Program-made: the position numbers and the translations under genes
The notes under the pieces: model-generated
Seen by the model: only the letters and a program-made list of their open reading frames with translations
Told to the model about the DNA's origin: nothing
Databases searched by the model: none
Part shown: positions 26,929-36,914 of the stretch, in pieces
How positions within the stretch are numbered: the first letter of the stretch is position 1
Layout: each line of letters starts with the position of its first letter
Assembly (NCBI RefSeq): GCF_016743815.1
Contig: NZ_CP061035.1
Coordinates: 746,501-810,500, forward strand
Length of the DNA: 64,000 bases
Reading direction: 5' to 3'
Source of the DNA: Sphingomonas aliaeris
GTDB taxonomy: Bacteria > Pseudomonadota > Alphaproteobacteria > Sphingomonadales > Sphingomonadaceae

Positions 26929-29407
26929 GCGAGCGTCATCCCGGCGGCGCGAAGCGGTTCCGCGCCTTGCAGGAAATAGCGACGCGCGATCGCGTTCGAC
27001 AACGCGAACAGGCGGCGTTCGATATCCCCCAGTATCTCGGCATCGAGCGCGGCGGCGGTCGCGGTGGAAACGATTGCGGACAAGGCGGTCGCCTGTGCCT
27101 GTTGCGCCTCGTCCATCCCGTCATCGCCCAGCACCGGCAGTGCCTTCATATGTGCGCATATCGCGTCGATCTGGAACGCAAGCGCGCGGGGATTGCCGGG
27201 ATCCAGTGCAACCAGGTCGACCACGGGTACCCGCCCGATCCCGGTCAGGTAGCGCTGGCGATAGCTGATCTGGCTGTCGGCAAGATCGAGCAGGGTGGAC
27301 AGATCGTCTGCGGTCGCGCCGGCCATGCCGAACGCCCAGACGGCACGAGTGACGGCCAGCGCGCGTTCGATGCGGCGGCCCAGATCGTGAAACCGCCACG
27401 ACGCGGTCCGGCTCATATGTTCCGCCGACAGCCCGGACAGAGCGGCGTAGCGGCGTTGCAGCGATCCCGCGCGGTCGAGCATGCCGCCGCGCATCGGATG
27501 CGGCGCGTCGAGCAGGCGGATGACGTCGGCCGACAAGCGGTCGCGCGAACCCTGTCCGATGCTGCGCGCATGGCGGTTGATCGCGCGTACGCTTTGCCAC
27601 TCGCTCTCCGCCTCCATCGCGGTGCGTGCGAACTGAGTCAGGTCGGTGCGGCGCAACGATGCGGGATGCGGTGCCGCCCCGGCATTGACGACCAGCCCGA
27701 CGAGTTTCCCCACTGTTGCTGCGCCGAGTGCCGCGCCCGCATCCGCATCGATCGAGTTGCCCAGCATGACTCGGATCACGCCGAGCAGTGCCTCGCCGCG
27801 TTCGAGGTACCGGCCGAGCCAGAAGACGTTATCCGCCACCCGGCTGGGTAACGTGCCGGGATTGCGCCGGACATGCACGGTATCGGGCGCCGGCAGCAAC
27901 GACACCGGCTCCACCGTGGTCGAGCCGTGGACGACGACGTCGGCGGACCATGCGCCCTCGCCCATTACATTGGCACGGGGATCACTGTCGTCGCCGATCC
28001 GCGCGAAGCCTCCGGGAAGCACGACCCAGTTGCCGTCGCCGCGCGCGCGGCGAAGACCCGGAGCGTGAAGGGGCGGGCGACCAAAGTGTCGTCAGCGACG
28101 ACCGGCATGGTCGAGAGGCGTACGATTTCCTGCGCGACATAATCCTGCGGCCGGCGCACCATGTCGGCAAGCAGCACGGTTCGTTCCTCGGCGGACAGAT
28201 CGGCACCGTAGACAGGCCGCCCCTCGGGCAGGCCAAGCGGCGCGACGCCGAAGGCCGGGCCGATCAGCAGCGCGTCGAAATCCTCGATCACCCGTGCGCG
28301 CTCTGCATTCTGGCCGCACCACCACGTCGCGATGTTGGGGATCAGCAGGTCGCGACCGGTCAAGCGCGCGGCAAGGCGCGGCAGGAACGCCCCGAAGGCC
28401 GCGCTTTCAAGCACGCCAGCGCCGGGCGCGTTGGAGATCACGACTTCGCCCGCGGCCATCGCATCGATCAGCCCCGGCACGCCGATGCGCGAATGCGAAT
28501 CGAACGCCAGCGGGTCGAGCATCCGTGGGTCGCTGCGATGCCAGATCGCGTCGATCCGCTTCAGCCCGCCGATCGTGCGGACGTACAGCCGGTCTTCCAG
28601 CACCGCCAAATCGTCGCCTTCGACCAGCAGCAGCCCGAGATAGCGCGCGAGATGCGCCTGCTCGGCATAGCTTGCGCTGTATCGCCCAGGCGTGAGCAGG
28701 CCGATACGTGGTTCGACGCGGCGGCAGGCGGCGGCGAGCCCCTCGCGATACGCTGCGAAAAAAGGCGCGTGGCGTTCGACGTTTAGCCGGGATTGCAGCC
28801 CGCCAAGCGTGCGCGAAACGGCCAGCCGGTTTTCCAGCGCATAGCCTGCCCCGGCGGGCGCGCGCAGGTGATCGCCCAGAACGCGCCATTCGCCGGTCGG
28901 CCCACGACCGAGATCGATTGCGATGAAATGAAGGTGGTGCCCGCCCGGTGGAGTCAGCCCGACCATCGGACGCAGGAAATAGGGGCTGCCCCCGATCAAT
29001 GCGGCGGGGATCAACCCGCTTTCGACATGGCGTGCGGAGTCGTAAAGGTCCGCCAGCAGCATCTCGAGCAGTTCGGCCCGCTGGCGCACACCGGCGGCGA
29101 TACCGGCCCATTCGTCGCTATCGATCAGCAGCGGGACGGGGGAGACGGGCCAGGGGCGTTCGTCGCTTTCGCCGATGATCCGGAAACCAGTGCCAATATC
29201 CTCCGCATGCCGCTGCACCCGTTCGCGGGCATGTCCTAGATCGTCGCCCGCGACAGCAGCCAGTTCCTCGAACACTGCGGTCCAAGCCGAGTCTTGCGGC
29301 GCGGCACACAGCACGTCACCGTGCAGCGCCTGCCGGCAATAGTCTGCGATCCAGCGTTCCGCATGCTGGCCGGCATCGATCGGAGGAACCGCCGTCACGG
29401 TCGCCAT
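26925..29407 (-). pseudogene. Circularly permuted ATP-grasp (DUF404/407) and alpha-E (DUF403) fusion, frameshifted
   Basis: The intact gene would encode about 827 residues from ATG 29407. The first part (to about residue 460) is a circularly permuted type 2 ATP-grasp domain (LLTPGRYSASYAEQAHLARYLG, VISNAPGAGVLESAA); the second (about 500-827) is a helical alpha-E domain (NVFWLGRYLERGEALLG). The frame breaks near 28041-28053 in a GCGCGCGCGG stretch. Before the break it reads PFTLRVFAARA; after adding one base it continues into LPGGFARIGDDSDPRANVMG, the normal end of the ATP-grasp half. The separate short frame starting at MLPGG is therefore not an independent gene. Homologues are often encoded as one fused protein, which supports a single gene here. 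Confidence 0.85.
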
Positions 29408-29563
29408 TGGCGATCCGCCCCGGCGTTGCACTCGGATGCTGGCATTGCGATCAATCTCCCACCCGCGCTTGTCTTGGCCACAAACGGGATGCGCGTGCAA
29501 CATGCGTGTTGGTGGAGGGGCCGGTTCTGGCCCTCGTCAATGGAAGGGAAAGTACCCTTCTTG

Positions 29564-29720
29564 CTCCCCTCCCTGAAAGGGAGGGGCTGGGGGTGGGTCG
29601 GTTCCTGGCGATGTCCCACCGCAAAGCTCACCCCGTCCGTGACGGCAAAACTCACGGTTAAAAAAGCCCGTCGTCCTTCAAATCTACCCACCCCCAAACC
29701 CTCCCTTCCAGGGAGGGGAG
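29564..29720. repeat. Palindromic repeat, family A copy 4
   Basis: Left arm CTCCCCTCCCTGAAAGGGAG and right arm ACCCACCCCCAAACCCTCCC enclose about 90 bp that differs from the other copies. It fills part of the 370 bp gap between the ATP-grasp gene and pdxH; nothing else was seen in the gap. Confidence 0.8.
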
Positions 29721-29781
29721 TAAAGCGCCGCCTGATTGATCGGCGGTTTCGCTCGCGTGCAACCTTCGTTAAAGTGCGGGC

Positions 29782-30360
29782 ATGGCCGACGATCCCTTTG
29801 CACTGTTCGACACCTGGTTCGCGGAGGCGAAGCAGAGCGAGCCGAACGACCCTAATGCGATGGCGCTCGCCACGGTGGATGCGGCGGGGCGGCCATCGTC
29901 GCGCATGGTGCTGCTGAAAGGGCATGGTGCGGACGGTTTCGTCTTCTACACCAACCGCGAGAGCCGGAAGGCGGGCGAGATCAGGGTCGACAGTCATGTC
30001 GCCTTGCTGTTCCACTGGAAATCCCTGCGCCGCCAGATCCGGATTGAGGGTGCGGTCGGACTGGCGAGCGATGCGGAATCCGATGCGTATTTCGCCAGCC
30101 GCAGCCGCGACTCGCAGCTTGGCGCCTGGGCGTCCGATCAATCGCGCCCGCTTGCCGATCGCGCGACGTTCGAGGCGCGGTTCGCCGAGATGGAGGCGCG
30201 CTTCGCCGGTGGTGACGTGCCGCGCCCGCCGCATTGGGGCGGGTACCGCGTAACGCCGCGCGCGATCGAATTCTGGCAGGATCGGGCGCATCGGCTGCAC
30301 GAACGCCGCCTATTCACGCGTACCGACGCGGGGTGGGACGAAGGCTTGCTCTACCCATGA
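29782..30360 (+). CDS. pdxH: Pyridoxamine/pyridoxine 5'-phosphate oxidase
   Basis: A 192-residue FMN enzyme forming pyridoxal 5'-phosphate. [23 protein letters not shown] (cited by region, 25-48), [15 protein letters not shown] and the C-terminal [15 protein letters not shown] are conserved in PdxH, with the FMN and PLP contacts in the last segment. Length is typical. Its stop overlaps the next start (ATGA), so the two are probably translated together. Salvage or synthesis of PLP here would serve the SerC aminotransferase and many others. Confidence 0.95.
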   Translation: MADDPFALFDTWFAEAKQSEPNDPNAMALATVDAAGRPSSRMVLLKGHGADGFVFYTNRESRKAGEIRVDSHVALLFHWKSLRRQIRIEGAVGLASDAESDAYFASRSRDSQLGAWASDQSRPLADRATFEARFAEMEARFAGGDVPRPPHWGGYRVTPRAIEFWQDRAHRLHERRLFTRTDAGWDEGLLYP

Positions 30361-31301
30361 CCGAGGAACAGCGCCGCGCGATCCCGTTTGCCGTGCGCGC
30401 CGCACTCGCCAGCGTCGCGATGGCGTGCTTCCTGCTGCTGCTGAAAGGCTATGCGGCATGGGCGACCGGGTCGGTCGCGATGCTGGGATCGCTCGCCGAT
30501 ACCGGCCTCGACCTGCTCGCCAGCCTGGTGACCTTGTACGGCGTGAAGCTGGCGTCGGAGCCGGCCGACCACGATCACCGTTTCGGACACGGTAAGGCGG
30601 AGGCGCTGGCGGCATTGTTCCAAATCGCCTTGATCACCGCATCGGCTGTCGGCATCGCATGGCGTGCCATCATGGCGTTCAGCGATCCCACGCCGACGCA
30701 AGGCGCCGATTTCGGGATCGGCGTGTCGGTCGTCGCGATCGCCGCGACCGCTATCCTGCTCGCCTATCAACGCCGCATTATCCGCCAGACCGGTTCGGTC
30801 GCGATCATGGCGGACAACGTGCATTACCAGTCGGACGTGTTGCTCAACGGATCGGTGATCGTCGCGCTGGTGCTGGACCAATATGCCGGCGTTCGTGGCG
30901 CGGATCCGGTGATGGGGATCATCATCGCCCTATGGCTCGCCTGGGGCGCGTTCCAGGCGTCGTCAAACGCGATCGACCAGTTGATGGACAAGGAATGGCC
31001 CGAGGGCGAGCGTGCGCGCTTCATCGAGGTCGCGGCGCGCCAGCCCGGGATCAAGGGTATCCACGATTTCCGTACGCGCCGGTCCGGCAGCCACGATTTC
31101 GCGCAATTCCACATGGAAGTCGGTCGCGACCTGACCGTCATCGACGCGCACGATATCGTCGAGGGCGTCGAGAAAGCGTTGCGGCGCGTCTATCCCAAGG
31201 TCGAAGTGCTGATCCATCTCGATCCTGAGGGGCATGTCGATACCGACAATCCGCTGGTCGAGGCGGACGTCACGCCGCACTGGTTCGGCAAGCGCCTGTA
31301 A
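30357..31301 (+). CDS. Cation diffusion facilitator, FieF-like
   Basis: A 314-residue CDF transporter. Five to six membrane helices lie between residues about 15 and 205, with a metal-site segment [18 protein letters not shown] (D residues at the DxxxD position) and a loop [14 protein letters not shown] rich in His/Asp; a cytoplasmic ferredoxin-like domain (about 210-300) follows. FieF proteins export Fe(II)/Zn(II) by proton exchange. The start overlaps the pdxH stop. Metal specificity is inferred. Confidence 0.9.
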   Translation: MTEEQRRAIPFAVRAALASVAMACFLLLLKGYAAWATGSVAMLGSLADTGLDLLASLVTLYGVKLASEPADHDHRFGHGKAEALAALFQIALITASAVGIAWRAIMAFSDPTPTQGADFGIGVSVVAIAATAILLAYQRRIIRQTGSVAIMADNVHYQSDVLLNGSVIVALVLDQYAGVRGADPVMGIIIALWLAWGAFQASSNAIDQLMDKEWPEGERARFIEVAARQPGIKGIHDFRTRRSGSHDFAQFHMEVGRDLTVIDAHDIVEGVEKALRRVYPKVEVLIHLDPEGHVDTDNPLVEADVTPHWFGKRL

Positions 31302-31326
31302 TGGCGCATCAAGTGAGGATGATCCG

Positions 31327-32118
31327 TTGAGAATACCGTTCGTTCAGGTTGATGCGTTTGCGGGCAAGCCATTCGAGGGCAATCCCGCCGCGGTGATGCC
31401 GCTCGGGTCGTGGCTCGACGATGCGACGCTCCAGAAGATCGCGGAGGAAAACAATCTCAGCGAAACCGCTTTTCTGGTGGCGGCGGCTGATGACGAGGCT
31501 GATTTCGATCTGCGCTGGTTCACGCCGGGTGCCGAAGTCGCTTTGTGCGGACACGCGACGCTGGCGAGCGGGCACTTCGTCCTGTCCAGCGATCCGATGC
31601 GCGACCGGGTGCGGTTCCGCACGCGGCAGGCGGGTATCCTGGAGGTGTCGCGCGATGGCGACGGCTATGCGCTCGCGCTGCCCGCCTGGGGACCGGTGGC
31701 GAAGGACATGCCCGGTATCGTCACGTCATTGGGCGTCACGGCCGTCGAGACCTTGTGGTACGAGAAGGGCTATGCGCTGGTGATCGTCGGAAGCGAACAG
31801 GAGGTGCGCGATATCCGGCCCGACCTGCGTGCGCTGGCGGCGGAAGGCCCGATCGTCGCGGTCGTGTCCGCGCCCGGTGTGGATACCGATATCGTCAGCC
31901 GCGTCTTCACACCCGCTTATTCGATCGACGAGGATCCGGTGACGGGGTCGGCGCACGCGGTAATGGTGCCGTATTGGGCGAAGCGGCTCGGTCGTGACGA
32001 TTTCACCGCATATCAGGCGAGCGCGAGGGGCGGGCATGTTGCTTGCCGGCTGGACGGCGACCGGGTGGTGCTTGGCGGATCATGCGTCACCGTGATCGAG
32101 GGAACGTTCTTCGTCTGA
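31327..32118 (+). CDS. PhzF family isomerase/epimerase-like protein
   Basis: A 263-residue PhzF-fold protein (two-lobed diaminopimelate-epimerase-like). The catalytic glutamate lies in NNLSETAFLV, and CGHATLASGH and DEDPVTGSAH are the other family signatures. The TTG start at 31327 was chosen because GAGGA lies 7 bases upstream and the protein begins directly at the conserved strand LRIPFVQVDAFAG; no in-frame ATG is near. The family includes the phenazine isomerase PhzF, but most members act on other small molecules and there is no phenazine cluster here. Convergent with mnmA. Confidence 0.88.
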   Translation: MRIPFVQVDAFAGKPFEGNPAAVMPLGSWLDDATLQKIAEENNLSETAFLVAAADDEADFDLRWFTPGAEVALCGHATLASGHFVLSSDPMRDRVRFRTRQAGILEVSRDGDGYALALPAWGPVAKDMPGIVTSLGVTAVETLWYEKGYALVIVGSEQEVRDIRPDLRALAAEGPIVAVVSAPGVDTDIVSRVFTPAYSIDEDPVTGSAHAVMVPYWAKRLGRDDFTAYQASARGGHVACRLDGDRVVLGGSCVTVIEGTFFV

Positions 32119-32140
32119 TGCCCGGATGGGGCGCGTGTCG

Positions 32141-33250
32141 TCAGGCGGCGATGCGCTTGCGCTCGGTCTCCGCGATCCAGCCGCCGCCCATCACCCGCTC
32201 GCCCGAATAGAATACGGCGGCCTGACCGGGCGATACGCCATATTCGGGCGCGTCGAACATCAACTGCCCGGCGTCCAGCCGCGCAGGAACGGGCTTTGCC
32301 ATCGACCGAACCTTCACCGTCATCGGCTGCTCCGTATCGCCGCCGATCCAGTTCATGTCGGTCAGACGCGCTGCCTCGACCGCCAGCGCCGTACGCGGTC
32401 CGACGACGACGCGCCGGCTTTCCGGCTCCAGCCGTACGACGTACAATGGTTCGGGCGTGCCACCGATCTCCAGCCCGCGGCGCTGGCCGACGGTATAGTT
32501 GACGATCCCGCGATGCGTGCCCAGCGCGCGACCGCTTTCGTCGACGATCTCGCCGCCGGCTTCCGCTTCCGGACGTAGTTTGCGGACCAGATCCGCGTAA
32601 TTGCCGTCCGGTACGAAGCAGATGTCCTGGCTGTCCGGCTTCGCTGCCACGCCCAACCCCAATCCTGCGGCAAATTCGCGCACTTTCGCCTTGGGCAGAC
32701 CGCCCAGCGGAAACCGAAGATAGTCGAGCTGGTCCTGCGTCGTCGCGAAGAGGAAATAGCTCTGGTCGCGTGCCGGATCGATCGCGCGGTGCAGTTCCGC
32801 GCCGTCGGGCCCCTCAACCCGGCGGACGTAATGCCCGGTGGCGAGACAATCCGCACCCAGGTCTCGCGCAAGCCCGAACAGGTCGGTGAACTTCGGACCC
32901 ATGTTGCAGCGGACGCAGGGGATCGGCGTCCGTCCCGCAAGGTATTCGTCGGCGAACCCGTCGATTACCTGCGCGCGGAAGCTGGATTCGTGATCGTAGA
33001 CGTAATGCGCGATACCCAGTGCGTCGCACACCGCGCGCGCATCCCGGATATCGCGCCCGGCGCAGCATGATCCGGCACGGCCCACCGCCTCGCCGTGATC
33101 GTACAGCTGCAACGTGATGCCGATCGTTTCTGCACCCGTCCGCGCGGCAAGCGCCGCGACGACCGACGAATCGACGCCGCCCGACATCGCCACGACGATG
33201 CGCTTGCCCTTGAGATCGTTCCCGAGCTGAAAATCGCCGATTTCGGTCAT
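32141..33250 (-). CDS. mnmA: tRNA 2-thiouridylase
   Basis: A 369-residue enzyme that adds sulphur to U34 of Lys/Glu/Gln tRNAs using a persulphide relay. The ATP PP-loop motif SGGVDSSV (about 21-28), the substrate cysteine region [10 protein letters not shown] (about 110-119) and the second catalytic Cys in [11 protein letters not shown] (about 205) are present. The length matches the alphaproteobacterial branch, which carries a short N-terminal extension. Convergent with the PhzF gene, with only 20 bp between stops. Confidence 0.94.
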   Translation of the reverse strand: MTEIGDFQLGNDLKGKRIVVAMSGGVDSSVVAALAARTGAETIGITLQLYDHGEAVGRAGSCCAGRDIRDARAVCDALGIAHYVYDHESSFRAQVIDGFADEYLAGRTPIPCVRCNMGPKFTDLFGLARDLGADCLATGHYVRRVEGPDGAELHRAIDPARDQSYFLFATTQDQLDYLRFPLGGLPKAKVREFAAGLGLGVAAKPDSQDICFVPDGNYADLVRKLRPEAEAGGEIVDESGRALGTHRGIVNYTVGQRRGLEIGGTPEPLYVVRLEPESRRVVVGPRTALAVEAARLTDMNWIGGDTEQPMTVKVRSMAKPVPARLDAGQLMFDAPEYGVSPGQAAVFYSGERVMGGGWIAETERKRIAA

Positions 33251-33742
33251 GGACGCTCACATAAGGCGCGAACTGTCCCATTGCAAAACAGATGCTTTCC
33301 AAAGCATTTTTGCCGGCTTTACCCCGCCTTTAGACGTGCCGGCTATCAACGTGGCTTCACCCCGCACGAAGGCGTCCCGTTGGATCTCAGTTTCTCCCGA
33401 TTTGCTCTCAACGCCCAGCCGACCGTCTTGCCGGCCGATCTGGCGGTGATGGTCGTCGGGATCACGGCGCGTCAGGCCTCCAGCCCGACCGCGCGTTTCC
33501 AGGGCAATCTGATGGCGCTGCCGGTGGCGGGCAATCTGTTCGCGCCGACGCACGGCAGCTTCAATCCTGAAATGGCGGCAAGCATTACGCGGTGGAAACA
33601 AAGATGAAGCCGACATTTACCGAGCCGCTTTAGCCGGCGTTCAAACACCGGCGATACGCACCGCCTCACAGACAGACGAATACGCAACCAAGAAGACAAG
33701 TCGCAACACAGACGGGGGCCCCCGCCCCGATCCGAGGTTAGA
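33251..33742. other. Gap between mnmA and sciP
   Basis: About 490 bp. A small hairpin ATGCTT/AAGCAT followed by TTTT lies at 33292-33311. A possible small gene is listed separately at 33380-33607; between 33608 and 33742 nothing was recognised. Confidence 0.5.
33380..33607 (+). CDS. Doubtful small hypothetical protein
   Basis: A possible 75-residue product starting at TTG 33380 with AAGGCG 7 bases upstream. The sequence has a weakly hydrophobic centre (VLPADLAVMVVGITARQA) and no recognised domain. Codon bias is compatible with coding but not decisive. Listed because it lies directly before sciP on the same strand. Confidence 0.3.
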   Translation: MDLSFSRFALNAQPTVLPADLAVMVVGITARQASSPTARFQGNLMALPVAGNLFAPTHGSFNPEMAASITRWKQR

Positions 33743-34042
33743 ATGATCGAGAACCAGAAAATCCGTCCAGCGAAAGTCATCGGCCCGCTCGGTGAGCCGT
33801 TGACGCTGGACAGCCTGCCGCCGCCGGAGACGACACGCTGGGTCGTGCGTCGCAAGGCCGAAGTGGTCGCTGCGGTAAACGGCGGGCTGCTGTCGGTGGA
33901 CGAGGTTTGCGCGCGGTACAGCCTGACCGTCGAAGAGTTTGCCGGCTGGCAACGTGCGATCGACCGGTCGGGTATGCCGGGCCTTCGCGTAACCCGCATC
34001 CAGCATTACCGCTCGCTCTACGACCGCCAGCAAAAATACTGA
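33743..34042 (+). CDS. sciP: DUF1153 family protein, CtrA inhibitor SciP
   Basis: A 99-residue protein of the DUF1153 family with a helix-turn-helix (about 35-85). In Caulobacter SciP binds the cell-cycle regulator CtrA on DNA and blocks its activation. Characteristic segments include VIGPLGEPLTLDSLPPPETTRWV (cited by region, 12-34), RKAEVVAAVNGGLLS and ARYSLTVEEFAGWQRAIDR. GAGG precedes the ATG. A strong terminator follows the stop. Orthologous activity is inferred from strong similarity. Confidence 0.9.
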   Translation: MIENQKIRPAKVIGPLGEPLTLDSLPPPETTRWVVRRKAEVVAAVNGGLLSVDEVCARYSLTVEEFAGWQRAIDRSGMPGLRVTRIQHYRSLYDRQQKY

Positions 34043-34071
34043 CGTCGATCAAATTCTCGTCGACGCGAGCA

Positions 34072-34109
34072 AAGCCCGCCGCTCCGGCCCGGAGCGTGCG
34101 GGCTTTTTT
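34072..34109 (+). terminator. Rho-independent terminator after sciP
   Basis: Stem AAGCCCGC (34072-34079) with GCGGGCTT (34098-34105), extended inward by CGCTCC/GGAGCG, followed by a run of six T. Very strong. Confidence 0.93.
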
Positions 34110-34207
34110 GTTCATCTAAAAACAAACCGGTACCGGAACAAACTAACCCGTTTGCGAGTCTTTGCTTCCGTAGCCCGATCGGCGGGCGGAAGCAGAGGGA
34201 CAAGAAC

Positions 34208-34459
34208 ATGGGTATCATCATTTGGCTCGTCGTCGGCGGTATTTGCGGTTGGTTGGCCAGCATGATCATGCGCACCGACGGCCAGCAGGGCATCCTGCTT
34301 AACATCGTCGTCGGCATCATCGGTTCGGTGATCGCGTCGTTCATCTTCGGCGCCGGCATCAACCAGGCGATCACCATCCAGACGTTCCTGTATTCGCTGA
34401 TCGGCGCAGTCATCCTGCTCGCGATCGTGAACCTGGTCCGTCGCGGCAGCGTTCGCTAA
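34208..34459 (+). CDS. GlsB/YeaQ/YmgE-family stress-response membrane protein
   Basis: An 83-residue very hydrophobic protein with three predicted membrane helices (about 4-22, 29-50, 58-78), matching the transglycosylase-associated (GlsB/YeaQ/YmgE) family, often induced by general stress. The conserved GGICGWLAS and GIIGSVIASFIFG segments are present. A terminator follows within 30 bp. Confidence 0.88.
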   Translation: MGIIIWLVVGGICGWLASMIMRTDGQQGILLNIVVGIIGSVIASFIFGAGINQAITIQTFLYSLIGAVILLAIVNLVRRGSVR

Positions 34460-34486
34460 AGCGGATCCTTCATGGGATCATGATCG

Positions 34487-34520
34487 AAAGGGCCGTCCGG
34501 GCAACCGCGCGGCCCTTTCT
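34487..34520 (+). terminator. Rho-independent terminator after the GlsB-like gene
   Basis: AAAGGGCCG pairs with CGGCCCTTT, followed by TCTT. Placed between the GlsB-like gene and the convergent SIMPL gene, so it may serve both directions. Confidence 0.8.
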
Positions 34521-34533
34521 TCGTGTCCGGCCG

Positions 34534-35262
34534 CTATTTTAGCAAGAAGCGCACGTTCAGCGTGACGGTGACGTCGGTTTCGCCGGATGCGATCTGCGTC
34601 GGCGCCGAATCCGCCATCGCCTTCATCGCGCGGAACTGCGGCATCGGCGGCGGGTTGCCGGCATTCTCGCCGCCTTCTCCGATCGATACGATCCGCGCGA
34701 CGCTCATCCCGGCTGCCCTGGCATAGGTCTCGGCGCGGGCGCGGGCGATCTTCACGGCCTCGATCCGCGCCTCGTCCATTGCGGCGTCCGGATTGTCGAG
34801 GCTGAAGTTCGGGCCGTCGATCTGGTTCGCCCCTTCCTTGACCAGAGCATCAAGGATCGCACCCGATTTGGCGACATCGCGGAAGCGCACCGATACCGTG
34901 TTGGTCGCCTGATATCCGGTGATCACCGGCGGCACGTTGTTCTCGTACCGATATTGCGGGCTGAGCGAGACGTTGGATGTGGCGATATCGCGCGGTGCGA
35001 CGCCCGCCTTCTTCAAGGCAGCGAGCACCCGTGCCATGCGTGTCGCATTCTCGCCAAGCGCGACCGCAGCCGTCGCATTCTGTGTCACTACGCCCGATCG
35101 GATCGTCGCGACATCGGGCACGCGCGTTGTGCGTCCGGTGGCGGACACGTCGAGCACGGTACCGCTGGCGGGAACCATCGGCTCGACCGTGGTAGCGGTT
35201 TGCGCCGTGGCGCCGGCCAGCGGCACGGCGGCGAGAACCAGGGCGGTCGCGAGCAACTTCAT
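34534..35262 (-). CDS. SIMPL (DUF541) domain periplasmic protein
   Basis: A 242-residue protein with a signal peptide (about 1-20, ending ATAQ) and a SIMPL domain (about 35-240), a family found in signalling to kinases in animals and in bacterial outer-membrane or periplasmic proteins of unclear role (BP26, YggE). ATG 35262 follows AGGAG. The upstream in-frame ATG would run into the divergent efflux region. Divergent from the RND efflux genes. Confidence 0.86.
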   Translation of the reverse strand: MKLLATALVLAAVPLAGATAQTATTVEPMVPASGTVLDVSATGRTTRVPDVATIRSGVVTQNATAAVALGENATRMARVLAALKKAGVAPRDIATSNVSLSPQYRYENNVPPVITGYQATNTVSVRFRDVAKSGAILDALVKEGANQIDGPNFSLDNPDAAMDEARIEAVKIARARAETYARAAGMSVARIVSIGEGGENAGNPPPMPQFRAMKAMADSAPTQIASGETDVTVTLNVRFLLK

Positions 35263-35730
35263 CTTCGAACTCCTGTTGTTGGAACGGCCGGTCGGCCCTT
35301 CGAAGCCCTGATGCAGGCCGGGCGCAAAACCGAAGCTGAACGAATTGCGTGAAAGATCAACGTCGCGCGCATCAAGGGCAGGCGATGAGCGCGAGCAGCG
35401 GGACTGGGCAGAACGTTCCGGGGAAGACGTCGCGCCGACGATCGCCGTCTGCGAATCGCATTCAGACCTTCGATGCAAAGGATGTGCACCCTCGTTTCGA
35501 GGCGCGGCTCGACCTTAAGATCTGCCGTTTGGACACGATGCGAAGTGCAGGGAACAACTTGCGGAAAACACGCGAAACGGGCATTGCGCGGCATCGTGCG
35601 CGCGGGGGCGGGCAGGGGGCGGCAAAGTTGCAGACCATGCATCCCGAAAACAGGCTCTTGAGGCCGGTGAGTTATTTCGATAATACAGTTCTGAGAAATC
35701 GGCGGATAAGCCGGATGAGGGCATCGGGAA
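35263..35730. other. Divergent regulatory gap
   Basis: About 470 bp between the SIMPL gene and the efflux operon. Apart from the promoter at 35658-35686, no gene, repeat or structured RNA was seen; open frames in it look like shadows. Confidence 0.5.
35658..35686 (+). promoter_or_regulatory. Predicted promoter of the RND efflux pair
   Basis: TTGAGG (35658-35663) and TAATAC (35681-35686) with a 17 bp spacer, about 45 bp before the start codon. Confidence 0.5.
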
Positions 35731-35736
35731 GTGGCA

Positions 35737-36909
35737 ATGAATTACGAAACGGCGACGTTCGAGAATGACGGCCGGCTGGCGATCGAGGGCGAGAAGCGTT
35801 CGAAGCGCAAGTGGTTGATCGTCGGCATCGTCGCGTTAGTCGTCGCCGCGGCGATCGCGTATTTCGCGTTCGGCCGCGACGCCAAGCCTGCCGCTGCCGC
35901 CGCCAAGACGGAACAATTGCCCAATGTCTCGGTCGTCGTGCCGGGCAGCAAGACGGTATCGCGCGTGCTTTCCGCGACCGGAACGCTCGCCGCACGACGC
36001 GAAATGCCGGTCGGGGTGGCAGGCGAAGGTGGCATGGTTACGCGTGTCCTGGTCGAGCCCGGCCAATGGGTCCAGGCGGGGCAGGTGCTGGCGCAGGTCG
36101 ACCGGTCCGTGCAGTCCGAAACCGCGGCGAGCCTCGCTGCCCAGATCAACGTCGCGCAGGCGGATGCTGCGATTGCAGAATCGGAACTGAAGCGTGCGAA
36201 ATCGCTCGTCGATCGCGGCTTCATTTCCAAGGCCGATCTGGAACGCCGTACTGCTACGCGTGACGCCGCACTTGCCCGCGTCAACGTCGCGCGCGCCGCG
36301 CTGGGCGAACAGCGTGCCCGCAACGGCCGGCTCGACGTTCGCGCGCCGGCCGCCGGTCTGATCCTGACACGCGCGGTCGAACCCGGCCAGATCGTCAGTT
36401 CTGGCACGGGCACGCTGTTCCGCATGGCGAAGGGCGGCGAGATGGAAATGCGCGCGGCCTTGTCGGAGGCGGATCTCGCCGGATTGAGCGTGGGCGTACA
36501 GGCCAGCGTAACGCCGGTCGGTTCGACACAGAGCTTCAAGGGGCAGGTGTGGCAGGTGTCGCCCGTCATTGATCCGCAGACGCGTCAGGGCATTGCGCGC
36601 ATCGCATTGTCCTACAATCCGGCGCTCCGCCCTGGCGGTTTCGCTGCGGCGCAGATCACCAGCGGTGGGTCCAACGCGCCGCAATTGCCCAACTCCGCAA
36701 TTCAGAGCGACGTGAAGGGCAATTTCGTCTATGTCCTCGATGGGCAGGACAAGGTGGTCCGTCGCCAAATCACGCTGGGTGATGTTTCCGACGCCGGCGT
36801 CACGATCACCGGCGGCCTGACGGGTACGGAACGTGTCGTGCTGTCCGCGGGGGCGTTCCTGAACCCCGGGCAGAAAGTGAAGCCGATCCTCAAGACCGCG
36901 CAAGGCTGA
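35737..36909 (+). CDS. RND efflux periplasmic adaptor (HlyD/AcrA family)
   Basis: A 390-residue membrane fusion protein with an N-terminal membrane anchor (about 25-47), a split lipoyl/barrel-sandwich region, a helical hairpin (about 120-185, ALARVNVARAAL-type coiled coil) and beta-barrel and membrane-proximal domains. ATG 35737 is preceded by GGGAAG; a GTG six bases upstream is possible. It bridges the RND permease next door to an outer-membrane channel, which is not encoded here. Confidence 0.9.
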   Translation: MNYETATFENDGRLAIEGEKRSKRKWLIVGIVALVVAAAIAYFAFGRDAKPAAAAAKTEQLPNVSVVVPGSKTVSRVLSATGTLAARREMPVGVAGEGGMVTRVLVEPGQWVQAGQVLAQVDRSVQSETAASLAAQINVAQADAAIAESELKRAKSLVDRGFISKADLERRTATRDAALARVNVARAALGEQRARNGRLDVRAPAAGLILTRAVEPGQIVSSGTGTLFRMAKGGEMEMRAALSEADLAGLSVGVQASVTPVGSTQSFKGQVWQVSPVIDPQTRQGIARIALSYNPALRPGGFAAAQITSGGSNAPQLPNSAIQSDVKGNFVYVLDGQDKVVRRQITLGDVSDAGVTITGGLTGTERVVLSAGAFLNPGQKVKPILKTAQG

Positions 36910-36914
36910 ACCCG

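Noticed and set aside
26925..28022. The alpha-E part as a stand-alone gene starting at MLPGGFARI.
   Set aside because: Its first 40 residues are the normal end of the ATP-grasp half, and one added base joins both frames, so it is one gene.
35349..35768. Open frames in the gap upstream of the efflux adaptor.
   Set aside because: They have no homology, cover the predicted promoter and overlap the adaptor start.
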